Source of the DNA: Sepiola atlantica
Taxonomy: Eukaryota > Mollusca > Cephalopoda > Sepiida > Sepiolidae
Assembly: GCA_963556195.1 (NCBI GenBank)
Contig: OY744532.1
Coordinates: forward strand, 105,107,083 to 105,171,082
Length of the DNA stretch: 64,000 bases
Direction: 5' to 3'
A program made the position numbers and the translations under genes. The notes beneath the pieces are model-generated. The model did not search any database. It was not told the origin of the DNA and saw nothing but the letters and a program-made list of their open reading frames with translations. This document shows positions 18,674 through 30,974 of this stretch, one piece after another (the first letter of the stretch is position 1; each line of letters opens with the position of its first letter).

Positions 18674-20183
18674 ATGTCTGTAAAAGGACATTCTGTTTTA
18701 ATTCGCAGTAAGAGTTTCAAAATATTTTGTGGGCCACCTTGTCCTTTGGATGAAACGGAACCCCTCAACTTTATGACAAGTTATCCAGATTAGTTATTTC
18801 CTTGAAAATACTTATCCCCATTTTTCAAATAATGATATTTCCAAATCGATTACAAAAGAAATAATACATATTTGGCAAGCAGTGAACCCAGAATTGCCTT
18901 TGTTAAGGGAATATTATATAGGGCAAAGGTGAAAGAATGTTGCTTCAAGAGGGGCAAACTTATAAACAGGAAAACTCTTACTGCACCCAAAGTGAAAATA
19001 ATTACGGAACAGCTGGACAAACTATTATATATTTCTTCATGTTGCTGCAAACTGCATGTCTTAAGATGTGATGACTTTGCTGTAAAGTGAAATACACAAA
19101 ATTGCCAAACAAGGCATATAGTATGCACTTGTTCCCCTAACAAGAAGGTAATATTACTTCTACGGTTGTTTTTGTTTGCATTTTTTTATTTGAACTAATT
19201 CATGTCCCAATTTTTAATATTTAAATTAATTGAAAAATATGAATTTACTTCTGATAATCTTCCTTTTTCTAGTAAATAATATTGTGATATATCCATTAAT
19301 ATTTGTCATGTATGCTTGATCTCTTATTAAACACATGCACATTTTAAGATTTCAGATTCCCAGAAAAGGGAGAATATTTAATAGATCAGAGAGCGAAAAC
19401 AGGACCAAAATGCAGTTTCCAATTCGTACCTATTGACAAGGATGCTGTCGAAAATACAACAAAAATTCAGCTGAAGCAGATATGTTAGACAGGCAGATTG
19501 AAAGACAGCAACAAGATTCTTCGCATGTTGCTTCCTCTTCATCAGAAATCCTTTCACATACATCTTCCAGTGAAGAAACAACCGATGACAGTTTTGAGCC
19601 AGAGATACAGTCTAAGGGACCTTACAGTGGAAATGGTTACAGGGGAAATGGTGAAAACATGATTAAGAAAAGCAAGGGACCAGAGCGCCACTTAGAATTT
19701 ACCAGAGAGATAGCAAATGCAAGTAATTATCTCGCCCATAGAGTGATACCCAACATTGGTGCAACTGGTGTTCTTCTAGCAGAGGATGTTGCTGCTGTTC
19801 TAGAAGAGTACAACAGTGTAAATAATGTTAAGGCAATTCTGGTGGACAATACCAGTACAAACACTGGTTGTGAAACCGGGATGGTTACAGCTTTGGAGAA
19901 AAAACTTAAAAGGAAGTTACATATCATTGGCTGTTCACTTCATCAAAATGAACTGCCATTTAGAGCCATCTTTAAGTTAATTGATGGAACTACAAGAAGC
20001 CCTACAACTTTCACTGATCTTTTAGGGGAAGTTTGTGGAACTAATTACCAGAATTTGCCCAAGTAGCATTTCTTAGTATTAGTGGTCCTCTGGATAATTT
20101 GTATTTTACTGCAGAGGTTATGAATGATTTAAGTGGTGACCAGTGACTACTTTGGGAATATGCTGTAGGCATTTCTAAAGGGA
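18674..20183 (+). pseudogene. broken multi-exon transposase-like gene
   Basis: Pieces in order: an ATG exon at 18674 ('MSVKGHSVLIRSKSFKIFCGPPC'); a frame at 18872-19147 with a Cys/His-rich end and a donor AAG|GTAATA near 19148; an acceptor near 19355 (ATTTCAG); then 'IDQRAKTGPKCSFQFVPIDKD' and, after a frameshift near 19485, 19482-20066 with 'ILVDNTSTNTGCETGMVTALE' and 'LHIIGCSLHQNELPFRAIFKLIDG'. 'DLSGDQ' and 'GISKG' follow in yet another frame. D-x-T-x-x-N-x-G then C-x-L-H-x-N-E-L is a pattern of a widely repeated invertebrate family that I believe is RNase H-like/hAT-related. At least two frameshifts and internal stops make it dead. Family name uncertain. Confidence 0.6.
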
Positions 20184-20500
20184 ACGGGTTTAGCCTTTTT
20201 TGTAATTTTGTACAATTTTTACAGTTCTCGTTTATTGAATACAGTTAAAAAATGACATATTTTACTAGTGGTGATTCATACTTAGAATTCTGGTTTGAAT
20301 ATATTTTCCATTCATTGTTTCTAATAAGAAATATCAATGTTATCTGGATTTATTAGTGAAATAGTAAAATTTGAAATCAGTTTGTAAGCAAAATCCTGTG
20401 GAAATTAGGTATTTCTGAACATTTTTGTACCCGATCTTTAAAACTAAATGCTCAGTTAAGTTTTAAAGTTAGGAATCTAATTTTTGGTATCAGTTCTCAT

Positions 20501-21623
20501 AACACCAACCCCCAGCTTTCGCCATCACATCAGCGTTGATTTTCTAAATAACACCAAACCCCAGCTTTCGCCACCACAGCAGCGTTGATTTTCTAATTAA
20601 CACCAAACCCCAGCTTTCGCCACCACAGCAGCGTTGATTTTCTAAATAACACCAAACCCCAGCTTTCGCCACCACAGCAGCGTTGATTTTCTAATTAACA
20701 CCAAACCCCAGCTTTCGCCACCACAGCAGCGTTGATTTTCTAATTAACACCAAACCCCAGCTTTCGCCATCACAGCAGCGTTGATTTTCTAAATAACACC
20801 AAACCCCAGCTTTCGCCATCACAGCAGCGTTGATTTTCTAAATAACACCAAACCCCAGCTTTCGCCATCACAGCAGCGTTGATTTTCTAAATAACATCAA
20901 ACCCCAGCTTTCGCCACCACAGCAGCGTTGATTTTCTAAATAACACCAACCCCCAGCTTTCGCTATCACAGCAGCGTTGATTTTCTAAATAACACCAAAC
21001 CCCAGCTTTCGCCACCACAGCAGCGTTGATTTTCTAAATAACACCAAACCCCAGCTTTCGCCATCACAGCAGCGTTGATTTTCTAAATAACACCAAACCC
21101 CAGCTTTCGCCACCACAGCAGCGTTGATTTTCTAAATAACACCAAACCCCAGCTTTCGCTACCACAGCAGCGTTGATTTTCTAAACAACACCAAACCCCA
21201 GCTTTCGCCATCACAGCAGCGTTGATTTTCTAAATAACACCAAACCCCAGCTTTCGCCATCACAGCAGCGTTGATTTTCTAAATAACACCAAACCCCAGC
21301 TTTCGCCACCACAGCAGCGTTGATTTTCTAAATAACACCAAACCCCAGCTTTCGCCACCACAGCAGCGTTGATTTTCTAAATAACACCAAACCCCAGCTT
21401 TCGCCACCACAGCAGCGTTGATTTTCTAAATAACACCAAACCCCAGCTTTCGCCATCACAGCAGCGTTGATTTTCTAAATAACACCAAACCCCAGCTTTC
21501 GCCACCACAGCAGCGTTGATTTTCTAAATAACACCAAACCCCAGCTTTCGCCATCACAGCAGCGTTGATTTTCTAAATAACACCAAACCCCAGCTTTCGC
21601 CACCACAGCAGCGTTGATTTTCT
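20501..21623. repeat. 49-bp minisatellite, 23 units
   Basis: Unit contains AACACCAAACCCCAGCTTTC, a GCCATCACAG/GCCACCACAG variant, CAGCGTTGATTTTCTAAAT. The marker GCGTTGAT recurs exactly every 49 bp from 20533 to 21611. Units differ by one to three substitutions. No long frame is conserved. Confidence 0.97.
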
Positions 21624-22635
21624 CAAATAAGTGACAAATCAACCTGCCCTACAGGACATAACACACCGGATTCTTATACGTGTTGTTATCTTACGGAATC
21701 TATATCAATACAATCCACACACTATTTCTGAACTAAAGAGGGGCATTACAGCCAAACTGAAGAGAGTGGCAGGAGTGTATAAGGGTTTATTGGCAATGTT
21801 GTAAGTTTTATCGAGCTCTGCCCATTTGAAAATCAAAGTAACTCAGTAAGTAAAAAGGTAATGTCAATTATAACGATTCATGTGTCTGCGGTCATTTACC
21901 TATTTGTTAGATATTGGATTGAATTTGAAGCTGTGTGGTTCATTCGTCACAGAACTGTTACTGTGTTCAAGAAATACAATTTAAAATAGCAGTTTCAAGC
22001 AAAGCATGTTAACGTTTGGACACAATTTATCAATGCATACAATGTAAAGAAAACAACTGATTGAATAAACAATTCAAAATAACAGAAAACTGCGTTTGAG
22101 AAAACTTCATATTCACAAAGCAACGCGGCAAAGGCGAATTTTGTATTCGCCAAATAAAGTTGCAAAGTAAAATCAATCATGTGCGCCCTGCTTAATGATC
22201 TGAGAGGAAATACAAAATAATATTCCACCTCGATGCTAGCTGGAATATGTTGCTACTATTCAATTGAAATGATCCAACTAACACTAACCATAACCCGAAC
22301 CCCTGGGACAGTTTCAACTATCCACATGTACTAATATGATCGACATATATAAAATGGCAGAGTAACATTTTAATTAATTTATCTGTAATAATCAACACAC
22401 ACGTTAACACACTTGTTTTGATTATGAACAGAAAATAATGAAGACATTTCATCTGTTGTAAACTCTACGAAATTAACTTTCATTCATATTACCATATTCT
22501 ATGACTAGAGTCTGGCAGTTTCTTCTTAGTTATAATAATTTGGAGGGGATAGTATATAGGACATGTTTGGGTGGCTTATTGTCTTTTCGCATTATTATGT
22601 AAGACTTAGGTCCGGTACGATTGTTCAGTATCGTA
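21624..22635. other. no recognisable feature
   Basis: AT-rich sequence. Short frames here lack any motif I recognise. Confidence 0.5.
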
Positions 22636-22772
22636 TATTTTTAACGATTATATATTTTTAACGATAATATATATTTTTAACGATAATATATATTTTTAAC
22701 GATTATATATATTTTTAACGATAATATATATTTTTAACGATAATATATATTTTTAACGATTATATATATTTT
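22636..22772. repeat. about 19-bp tandem repeat
   Basis: Seven or eight units of TTTTTAACGATAATATATA, alternating GATAAT and GATTAT. Confidence 0.9.
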
Positions 22773-22984
22773 TTTGTGGGGGGTAGAAGGGTATTATGTA
22801 TTATGTATGCAATTCTTAATGAGTAAAAAAAAGAAATTAGTACTACATAAAGATTCTCTTGTGGCATCCATTTTCAAGAATCCGTATTCATAATAAACGG
22901 AACGATTCAATTTTCTTATTGTATCTGTTTCGTTTCCAATGCGAGTAAACGGTAGATCTCTAGCAAGATAGTTTTCTTTTACCA

Positions 22985-23500
22985 TAAGTCACCCCAAACA
23001 AGGCAGGCCGCCACTGTAAACGTAAGGAGCTACTGAGAAAAAAATGGTAAATGTTTTGGAGGTGTCAACCTAATTTGGGAGCTGCGCAGCGAGATGTCTG
23101 TTTACATTAGTTTTAAATTTCTGCATGTCAGTAACGTCAGGAAAGCATGGAGCAGGCAGGGAGTTCCAGCGTCCACCAGCACGAGGAAAGAATCTTTTGG
23201 AGTAGAAAGCTCTTCGGCATCTGGGGACCTCTACAGTGTATGGATGGGATTTGGCAGATTGTCGTGTTGGTCCAGTGAATTTAGGTCGTAGGAGTACCAG
23301 ATCAGCAAGCTCATCAGAGCACAATCCATTGAAGTACTTGTAAAATAGGCACAAGGAAGCAACATTGCGGCGATGGGGCAGGGGCTGGAGCTTGGTGGAT
23401 AGTGAAGGGCCTATCAAGTTGGCGACTCTTTTTTGGACCTTGTCTAAGTGAGAGACTAGCGGATGATGCATCAGCCCAGATGTGGCAACTGAAAGATTTA
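22985..23500 (-). pseudogene. LINE C-terminal fragment and 3' UTR, family L, copy 1
   Basis: The minus-strand frame ending at 23070 encodes about 134 residues: 'DKVQKRVANLIGP', 'HRRNVASLCLFYKYFNGLC', 'VEVPRCRRAFYSKRFFPRAGGRWNSLP' and 'MQKFKTNVNRHLAAQ'. This is the post-RT domain of Jockey/CR1-like LINEs. 'CHIWADASS' in another frame upstream marks a frameshift at about 23470. The 3' UTR (22985-23069) matches the tail of the plus-strand copy at 61680-61760. No RT catalytic core survives here. Confidence 0.8.
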
Positions 23501-23666
23501 CTGAAAGATTTATCGGTCCGGGGAGAATATGTGTTCGATGAAAAGAGTTTGAATTTCTTTTTCATTGTGCGAATAATACGGATTAAATGAAATCACTATC
23601 AAATATGAATTTGGCATATCACATGTTACTGAGGTCTATTGGTAAAACGTCCGACTGACTTATATA

Positions 23667-23668
<2 letters not shown>

Positions 23669-23724
<56 letters not shown>
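23669..23724. repeat. (TA)n microsatellite
   Basis: Twenty-eight TA units abutting family D copy 2. Confidence 0.95.
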
Positions 23725-23727
<3 letters not shown>

Positions 23728-23887
23728 GTAAGCTATGAAAATATATTGATGGCAATTAAGCTACACAGAGGCTACCTAGCTCTACTACGTATCGAGCACT
23801 GTTGAAGTAAATACTGAAAATTGATACATAAAAAATATATATTTACTTATATTTACTTATAAAATTGTATGTGGATACATGAAATAG

Positions 23888-23934
<47 letters not shown>
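23725..23934 (+). repeat. dispersed repeat family D, copy 2, with (TA)n tail
   Basis: Matches 1753-1973 and likewise ends GTGGATACATGAAATA followed by (TA)n (23890-23934). Confidence 0.65.
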
Positions 23935-23937
<3 letters not shown>

Positions 23938-24055
23938 GTTATTACCAGTAAATAGCTCTATTTTTTATTCAGCACTATTATATAAACACAATGAAGATTT
24001 GCTGGATTGTTTACCCTGTAGATGCAAACTTTACCTGAATTACTATATTGATACA
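23935..24055 (+). mobile_element. dispersed repeat family E, 3' end fragment
   Basis: Contains ATAGCTCTAT, TTCAGCACT and the end TTACCTGAATTACTATA, aligned with the 3' end of the copy at 15995-16320 but on the opposite strand. Confidence 0.55.
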
Positions 24056-24056
24056 G

Positions 24057-24124
<68 letters not shown>
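24056..24124. repeat. (TAGA)n microsatellite
   Basis: Seventeen uninterrupted TAGA units. Confidence 0.97.
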
Positions 24125-24125
<1 letters not shown>

Positions 24126-24326
24126 GGACACTGTAAAAAATCAGATAGGTATATAGGTGTAAAGGATTAAATAAATCGATGGATCGATAAATTACTGATA
24201 GCATTTCAATAAATGGATGTATTCTCAATAGAAGTCATGAATAGTTTAAGATAGATATATGTTCAATTTGGATTAATAAATAATTTCCTCTTAATGTATA
24301 TAAGCCAGGTATCATACATGCTATTT

Positions 24327-24327
24327 T

Positions 24328-24386
<59 letters not shown>

Positions 24387-24636
24387 TATATATTTATATA
24401 CATATATTTTATTCATAAATATATATATATAAATATTAATATTAATACATATATAATTCATATATACGTAACAATATATATATATATATATATGCGTATA
24501 TATTTATATGCATATATTTTATTCATAAATATTTAGATATATATTTTTTATTAATATGTATATATATATATATATAAATATTAATATTAATGCATATATA
24601 TATATAATTTATATATACGTAACAATATATATATAG

Positions 24637-24708
<72 letters not shown>
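24327..24708. repeat. (TA)n complex with internal duplication
   Basis: Three (TA)n blocks are separated by two near-copies of a segment with GCGTATATATTTATA and ATTTTATTCATAAATAT, so the whole block is a locally duplicated AT repeat. Confidence 0.9.
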
Positions 24709-24711
<3 letters not shown>

Positions 24712-25140
24712 TACTAACGATGCGATTTGACGATAGTATTTATGAACTTCATACGAGTGGTGTTCGTATTTTTGTACCTACTTATCTATCAATATATATT
24801 CGTCTATATTTTTTTGATTTATGTACGAGTTTAATATAAAAATGACATGTCCTGTTGCATAAAGCATTGATGGCAGAACAAAGAACTTGAAATTGCATTT
24901 TCGCGGGAAATAGTGGATGAAATATCATGAAAAAAACGAGAGATAAAATGAAAATAGAAAAATAAAGAACGAAAGAAAAAAGCAATAGGAAAATGAAGAG
25001 AGGTCAAATGAAGAAAGTAAAGGTGCTTAAAGAAAGAAAGTCTATACATGTATGACGAGGAAGAAGTAGAAAAAAGACGTATGAGAAAAATATTTGAAAC
25101 AAATTAAAATTTACGTGATAAACAAAACAAATCAATTTCA

Positions 25141-25260
25141 GTGAAAAGGGTAAGGAAGGGAATAAAGGAAAGAAGGAAGGAAAGAAAGGAAGGAAGAGGG
25201 GAAAGAAAGGAAAGAAGGAAGGAAGGAAAGGAAATTAGAAGAAAAGAAAGAAAAACAACA
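25141..25260. repeat. GA-rich purine tract
   Basis: Irregular GAAAG/GGAAG repeats; the flanks (24900-25140 and 25915-26220) are also purine-rich. Lys/Arg/Glu frames are compositional. Confidence 0.8.
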
Positions 25261-25357
25261 CAGATGGATCATAAAGCAAGAATGGGAGAAAAAGGGGTAA
25301 AAAGTACATTTAAAACAAAAAAGAATACGAGTAAATTGGGATAATAAAAAAAACTAA

Positions 25358-25914
25358 GGGTTAGGGTTTAGGTGTTAAGGTTAGGGTTTAGGTGTTAAGG
25401 TTAGGGTTTAGGGGTTTAAGTTAGGGTTAGGGTTTAGTGGTTTAGGGGTTTAGGTTAGGCTTAGGGTCAGGGTTAGAGGTTAGAGGTTAGGGTTAGGGTT
25501 AGGGTTATGGATAGGGTTGAGGTTAGGGTTAGGGGTTAGAGGTTAGAGGTTAGGGTAAGTGTTAGAGTTAGGGTTAGAGTTAGGGTTTAGGTTAGGGGTT
25601 AAGGTTAGTGTTAGAGTTAGGGTTACGGTTAGGGTTAGGAGTTAGGGTTTAGGGGTTTAGGGTGTAGGTTAGGTTTAGGGTTAGAGGTTAGGGTAAGGGT
25701 TAGGGTTAGAGTTAGGGTTAAGGTTTAGGTTAGGGTTAGAATTAGGGTTAGGGGTTAGTGGTTAGGGTTCGGGTTAGACTTAAGGTTAGAGTTAGGGTTA
25801 GGGGTTTAGGTTTGGGGTCATGGTTAGGGTTAGGGTTAGAGTTAGGGTTTAGGGGTTTAGGTTTAGGGGTTTAGGTGTAGGGTTAGGGTTAGGGTTAAGG
25901 TTAGAGTTAGGGAA
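25358..25914. repeat. interstitial degenerate (TTAGGG)n block
   Basis: About 560 bp of TTAGGG, TTTAGGGG, TTAGAGG and similar variants, G-rich strand on plus, opposite to the 8.7-kb block. The degeneracy excludes a functional chromosome end. Confidence 0.92.
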
Positions 25915-26259
25915 ATAAAGAGAAGAAGAAAGAAAAAAGAAGAACGAAAATGGATTGAAGAAACAAAGAGACAAAGGGATATGAATGGATACACAGAAGT
26001 ACTAGAACGCTATTTCAATGCACGAAATTGATTAGGATACATTTCCAAAAATAAGAAAATAAATGGGATTAAAGAAAAAGGAAAGAAACATCTGTCAAAG
26101 AAAGAAAACAAGAAAATGGCATTAAAGAATGAAATCAATCAAGAAAACGGAGCTACAAATAGACAGAAAATTGTGTGATGAAAGAAAGAAAAGTTATTAA
26201 AAAGAAAAAAACAGAGAATAAAGACAGAAATGGGGGGAGACTAGAGAAATTGATGTAAG

Positions 26260-26345
26260 TCGATTTTTTAAGTTGGACCAAAATAGCATTTAAGTTGACA
26301 AATCAAACTTAATTCTGGTTAGCCACTTTTCACTTGTAGTGAGGA
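26260..26345. repeat. dispersed repeat fragment shared with 34860-34935
   Basis: Both loci contain AAATAGCATTTAAGxTGACAAATCAAACT followed by a TAGCCA-containing segment; written here in shortened form, AATAGCATTTAAG plus GACAAATCAAACT. Class unknown. Confidence 0.6.
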
Positions 26346-26629
26346 CTGAACTTTTCACTTCCAGGGGGCTGTCACAACTTATTGATACTTAACACCCGTA
26401 TCGTTTGCGCCATGTGTCACAAGAGGCGATAAAAAACTTAGAATGAAATTTAAAATTACGTAACACTTCTACCTGGTCTTCACTGACAGAACAAGACAAT
26501 CGAAATTTCGTATTCTTCCCCGACATAAAGATTCTCGAGTTCGAAAAGATACACCTGAACAAGGTCGGAGGTTACATCGACCAAAACGTTGTGAATATAA
26601 CACTCAAGACGAGAATAGTTACCCGAATA

Positions 26630-27088
26630 ATCCAGATAGTACGAATTATCAACCTTCATCACAAAAAATTCTAAAACATATTGGTAATACAGCTGCACTA
26701 TTAAAGTTAATACTGAACAGAATAAACATTTATAAGCTCTAAAACTACTTTATATAATTTCACCAAATGTGTCAGTGAGCACTCTTGCGTAGCAGTTGGC
26801 GTCATAAATGATCCAAATGATAATACTATTACTAATAATACTAATAATAATACTAGGGTGTCCCAAAAGTTCGTGAACACTTGGTTGTAATCCAGATAGT
26901 ACGAATTATCAACTTTCATCACAAAAATTCTGAAACATGTTGGTAATACAGCTGCACTATTATTGTTAATACTGAACAGAATAAACATGTATAGGCTCTA
27001 AAACTACTATATATAATTCTACCAAATGTGTCAGAAAGCACTCTTACGTTGCAGTTGGTGTCATAAATGATCCAAATGATAATACGTT
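26630..27088 (+). repeat. tandem duplication, about 255-bp unit, around mariner-like ends
   Basis: Two diverged copies (about 26630-26850 and 26889-27088) share ATCCAGATAGTACGAATTAT, TAATACAGCTGCACTATTA and GATCCAAATGATAATAC. Each is followed by GTGTCCC/TTGTCCC-AAAAGTTCGTxAACACTTGGTTGTA, a mariner-type terminus. Confidence 0.8.
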
Positions 27089-27201
<113 letters not shown>

Positions 27202-27212
27202 GACATATAATA

Positions 27213-27402
27213 CTTGGTTGTCCCAAAAGTTCGTAAACACTTGGTTGTAACGAATCTAAACTCGCAGCTCGATTTTATTCATGGGCATCTGGAATATAAA
27301 GATGAAGAGAACTATAACAATATAAACGCAAACAAACAATGAAAAATCGCATAAACATTCAATTTTTCGCAAGTGTTCACGAACTTCCGGAACAACCTAA
27401 TA
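27213..27402. mobile_element. short mariner-type relic or MITE
   Basis: The left end TTGGTTGTCCCAAAAGTTCG pairs as an inverted repeat with the right end, whose complement is TTAGGTTGTTCCGGAAGTTCG; both continue TxAACACTTG. GGTTGTCCC-x-AAGTTCGTG is the style of mellifera-subfamily mariner TIRs. The 130-bp interior is non-coding. Confidence 0.65.
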
Positions 27403-27897
27403 CCAAAGGGTTCAATAAATATAATATTACAGTTGTCAAAAAAGATGTAACCATTTAGGATGAAGTAGCATTTATTATTGAAATAAAAACGTTACTTTTT
27501 TTCATAGACCTGTTGAATCACTATTTTGCCAGCACAGTTCATTAGTTTATGATCTGTTCGACCCAAGCTCCTTGGCGCTGAATCACTGTAGCTATTCGCG
27601 CACCAAAGTTTGTAGCGACCTTCTAAACGTTGTTGCAGAATCACAATGCTATTTTTTTGTCCTGACTGGCCGTGGCCGACTCTCAATGTTATCCTGTACA
27701 CTTCTTGTCTCCCTGAATTTGTCCAGGAGGTGATTAATTTTGAGTCTCGTTGAATTTGGATGACCGATTTCGCTATAGATTCTCTCCTGCACGAATATCT
27801 TGTTGCCTGCTCCATTTCAACTGAAAAACGATTCCTATGGTTAATTTTTATAGAAATGATAATAAAATGCATACATTTCTTATTATTATGTATTTAT

Positions 27898-28572
27898 AAT
27901 AATAAGTACTTGGAGATTTCAAAATTAATAATAATAAGTACTTAGAGATTTCAAAATTAATAATAATAAGTACTTAGAGATTTCAAAATTAATAATAATA
28001 AGTACTTAGAGATTTCAAAATTAATAATAATAAGTACTTAGAGATTTCAAAATTAATAATAATAAGTACTTAGAGATTTCAAAATTAATAATAATAAGTA
28101 CTTAGAGATTTCAAAATTAATAATAATAAGCACTTAGAGACTTCAAAATTAATAATAATAAACACTTAGAGACTTCAAAATTAATAATAATAATAAGCAC
28201 TTAGAGACTTCAAAATTAATAATAATGAACACTTAGAGACTTTAAAATTAATAATAATAAGCACTTAGAGACTTCAAAATTAATGATAATAAGCACTTAG
28301 AGACTTCAAAATTAATAATAATAAACACTTAGAGACTTCAAAATTAATAATAATAATAAGCACTTAGAGACTCTAAAATTAATAATAATGAACACTTAGA
28401 GACTTTAAAATTAATAATAATAAGCACTTAGAGACTTCAAAATTAATAATAATAAGCACTTAGAGACTTCAAAATTAATAATAATAAGCACTTAGAGTCT
28501 TCAAAATTAATAATAATAAGCACTTAGAGACTTCAAAATTAATAATAATAAACACTTAGAGTCTTCAAAATT
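27898..28572. repeat. 32-bp minisatellite, about 21 units
   Basis: The unit is AATAATAATAAGTACTTAGAG plus ATTTCAAAATT. Units shift from GTACTTAGAGATTTC in the left part to GCACTTAGAGACTTC in the right part, and some carry an extra AAT. Confidence 0.95.
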
Positions 28573-29650
28573 ATTTGGAATAATTGTACTAAATTTAACA
28601 AAAAAAAAGCTGTTCGGGCAAAGACTGTGTAATTGGTAGCCAACATCAACATATTACTACTAATAATAACAATTTTAAATGCTTTTAGGCTTTAAAACTA
28701 TTGATTAAAATTACACTTAACCTTCTATAAAGTGTGCTTGGAATTCTGGATGTAATGAAAATGCTCAAATGAAAGCCTTACTTCCACAAGAGCTAGATCC
28801 TGTCTCTGAATTCAGATACTTTCTCGTCGTGGCAGTGGCAATGTGATAATGTCAGAGCTACATTGACTTGGACCCCGGTTCATGATAGCTTCCCGTGACA
28901 GACAGGTCTGGCGCTCAGTGATATTAGAGCAACAAGCCGGCTAACAGGGTTCTGGTGAAAATATAGAAAGAGTTGACATCAGGATCCGTCATCTTCGGGT
29001 CTCCTCTGCCTCTGTGTACGGCAAGCAATTCCGTGTCAGGCGCAGAACCGCAAATCCATTGAGTGAGGATAACAACGCTTCTTTATGCGTTCTGGAGCAA
29101 ACCTTTCCCGACTTCGTCTGCAACCGCTGGGCCCTGTTGCTCTCGGAGTTTAACCTGCAACCTGCAAGTCTAATAAATAGCAGTGACCAATGATGAGGAC
29201 AACTTCATGTAGGCCAAACAACCGTGAGGCACGATCTATGTGGCATTTGTTTCAGAAGTCAGATTCGCTAAACAAAAAAAAAACACCCAAACAAACAGAG
29301 CTAGATTTAAATTCACATTTCGGGTGTCTTGTTGGCTGGATTCTTAGAAAAAGTGATATGAAATGAAAACCATAAGTCAATCGTGAGACTGAAAACCTCC
29401 GCCTGACATCATAAGGATGAGCCAAAGTTTTAGCTAAGCCTTACTTCTCCATATTGTATAAAGTATTCCCGAATTCATGCCACGGAAACGTTGATAACTC
29501 AGAAATGATTCATCTGATGATGCTGAAATAAACATGGTGGTTACTGTTATAAAAGAGCACCAGATGCATACATCAAATTAAAAAAAATATAAAGTCGAAA
29601 TTTCGTACAAATTTCGAAATTCTAATTGTCACGGTTACGGTCAAACAATA
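28573..29650. other. spacer with no assigned feature
   Basis: The part 28790-29200 is more GC-rich and holds an 82-codon plus-strand open frame (about 28947-29195) without an ATG start and without recognisable motifs. It may be an old transposon piece; I cannot assign it. Confidence 0.4.
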
Positions 29651-29653
29651 TGC

Positions 29654-30045
29654 GGGACTTCATTGGCTACAATATGGGCCAATAGCGAGTCTCTATGATG
29701 TGAGACTTCGTTCACTACAATATGGGCCAAGTAGCGAGTCTCTATGATGTGAGACTCCGTTTACTACAATATGGGCCAAGTAGCGAGTCTCTATGATGTG
29801 AGACTTCGTTCACTATAATATGGGCCAAGTAGGGAGTCTCTATGATGTAAGACTTTGTTCACTACAATATGGGCCAAGTAGCGAGTCTCTATAATGTGAG
29901 ACTTCCTTCACTACAATATGGGCCAAGTAGCGAGTCTCTATGATGTGAGACTTCGTTTACTACAATATGGGCCAAGTAGTGAGTCTCTATGATGTGAGAC
30001 TTCGTTCGCTACAATATGGGCCAAGTAACGAGTCTCTACGATGAA
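29654..30045. repeat. 49-bp minisatellite, eight units
   Basis: The unit contains CTACAATATGGGCCAAGTAG then CGAGTCTCTATGATGTGAGA then CTTCGTTCA. GCGAGT recurs every 49 bp from 29685. The sequence is unrelated to the 49-bp array at 20.5 kb. Confidence 0.95.
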
Positions 30046-30640
30046 CGGAACCGAAGTTATCACCCAAAGTGTGACTGTCCGTGACCTAAACATTTGACCT
30101 AGATACCTTAAAATTAAATCAGTTCTAAGAAGACCATGATCAATATTTTGAGCATTTTGGCAACAATTGATCAAGCGATCTGTTCGACCGAAAACATGTT
30201 TAAACTTGGAAAGAAATTTTTTTAAATGTATCTAAATAAAGAAAGTTTGAAGAAAACAACTGAATGTCTCCAAAGAAGATTTAATTAACAATACTGGTTC
30301 TAAATAGAGACATATTTATGTGAAAGCGCACAATATGTACTGTAACGAATTGTCCAAAAATAAATAAAATAGAAGAGAACCAGCAAACTGGTTGAAATAA
30401 AAGAGTCGATACATGGATTTGGGAAAGAGCGTCAGCATTTTTTAACAGCATATAAATCTTGGACATATTTTTTTAACCGAAAGGGAAATGATATTGCGTG
30501 TCAAAAAATAAAGAATGGATTAAAATGAACTGATTACGTTCAGGCAATAAAATGAATATTAAAAAGGAGAAGAATTTGAGAGAAAATATCACTAAAACAA
30601 TGGCGACTGACATTGCATCATTATCATCATCATCAGATTC
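30046..30640. other. no recognisable feature
   Basis: AT-rich, no gene or repeat copy recognised. Confidence 0.5.
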
Positions 30641-30895
30641 GTCATCTTCTTCTACCTCTCTTCTTCTTCACTTTCTTTTTCTTCCTTCTCATTTTCTACT
30701 AATACCTCCTTTTTTTTAATTGAGTTTAAGCCTTCTCATATTCTTCCACTTCCTTCACTATCCTTCCTTCTTTCTTCTTGTACACTTCATAGAGTTCTTA
30801 TTGTTCTTCTTCCTCCTCTACTCCGTCTTCTTCTTTTCATTTTATATCCTCTTTTTCTTTCTCGGTGTTTTCACATCTTTCTCGTTCACTTTCTT

Positions 30896-30974
<79 letters not shown>

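Noticed and set aside
20501..21623. Possible CRISPR-like array of 23 regular units
   Set aside because: Units are contiguous 49-bp tandem copies with no unique spacers, in a eukaryotic context.
27492..27872. 126-codon minus-strand frame beside the mariner relic
   Set aside because: No transposase motif or catalytic acids are visible and I cannot match it to a family, so I do not call a gene.
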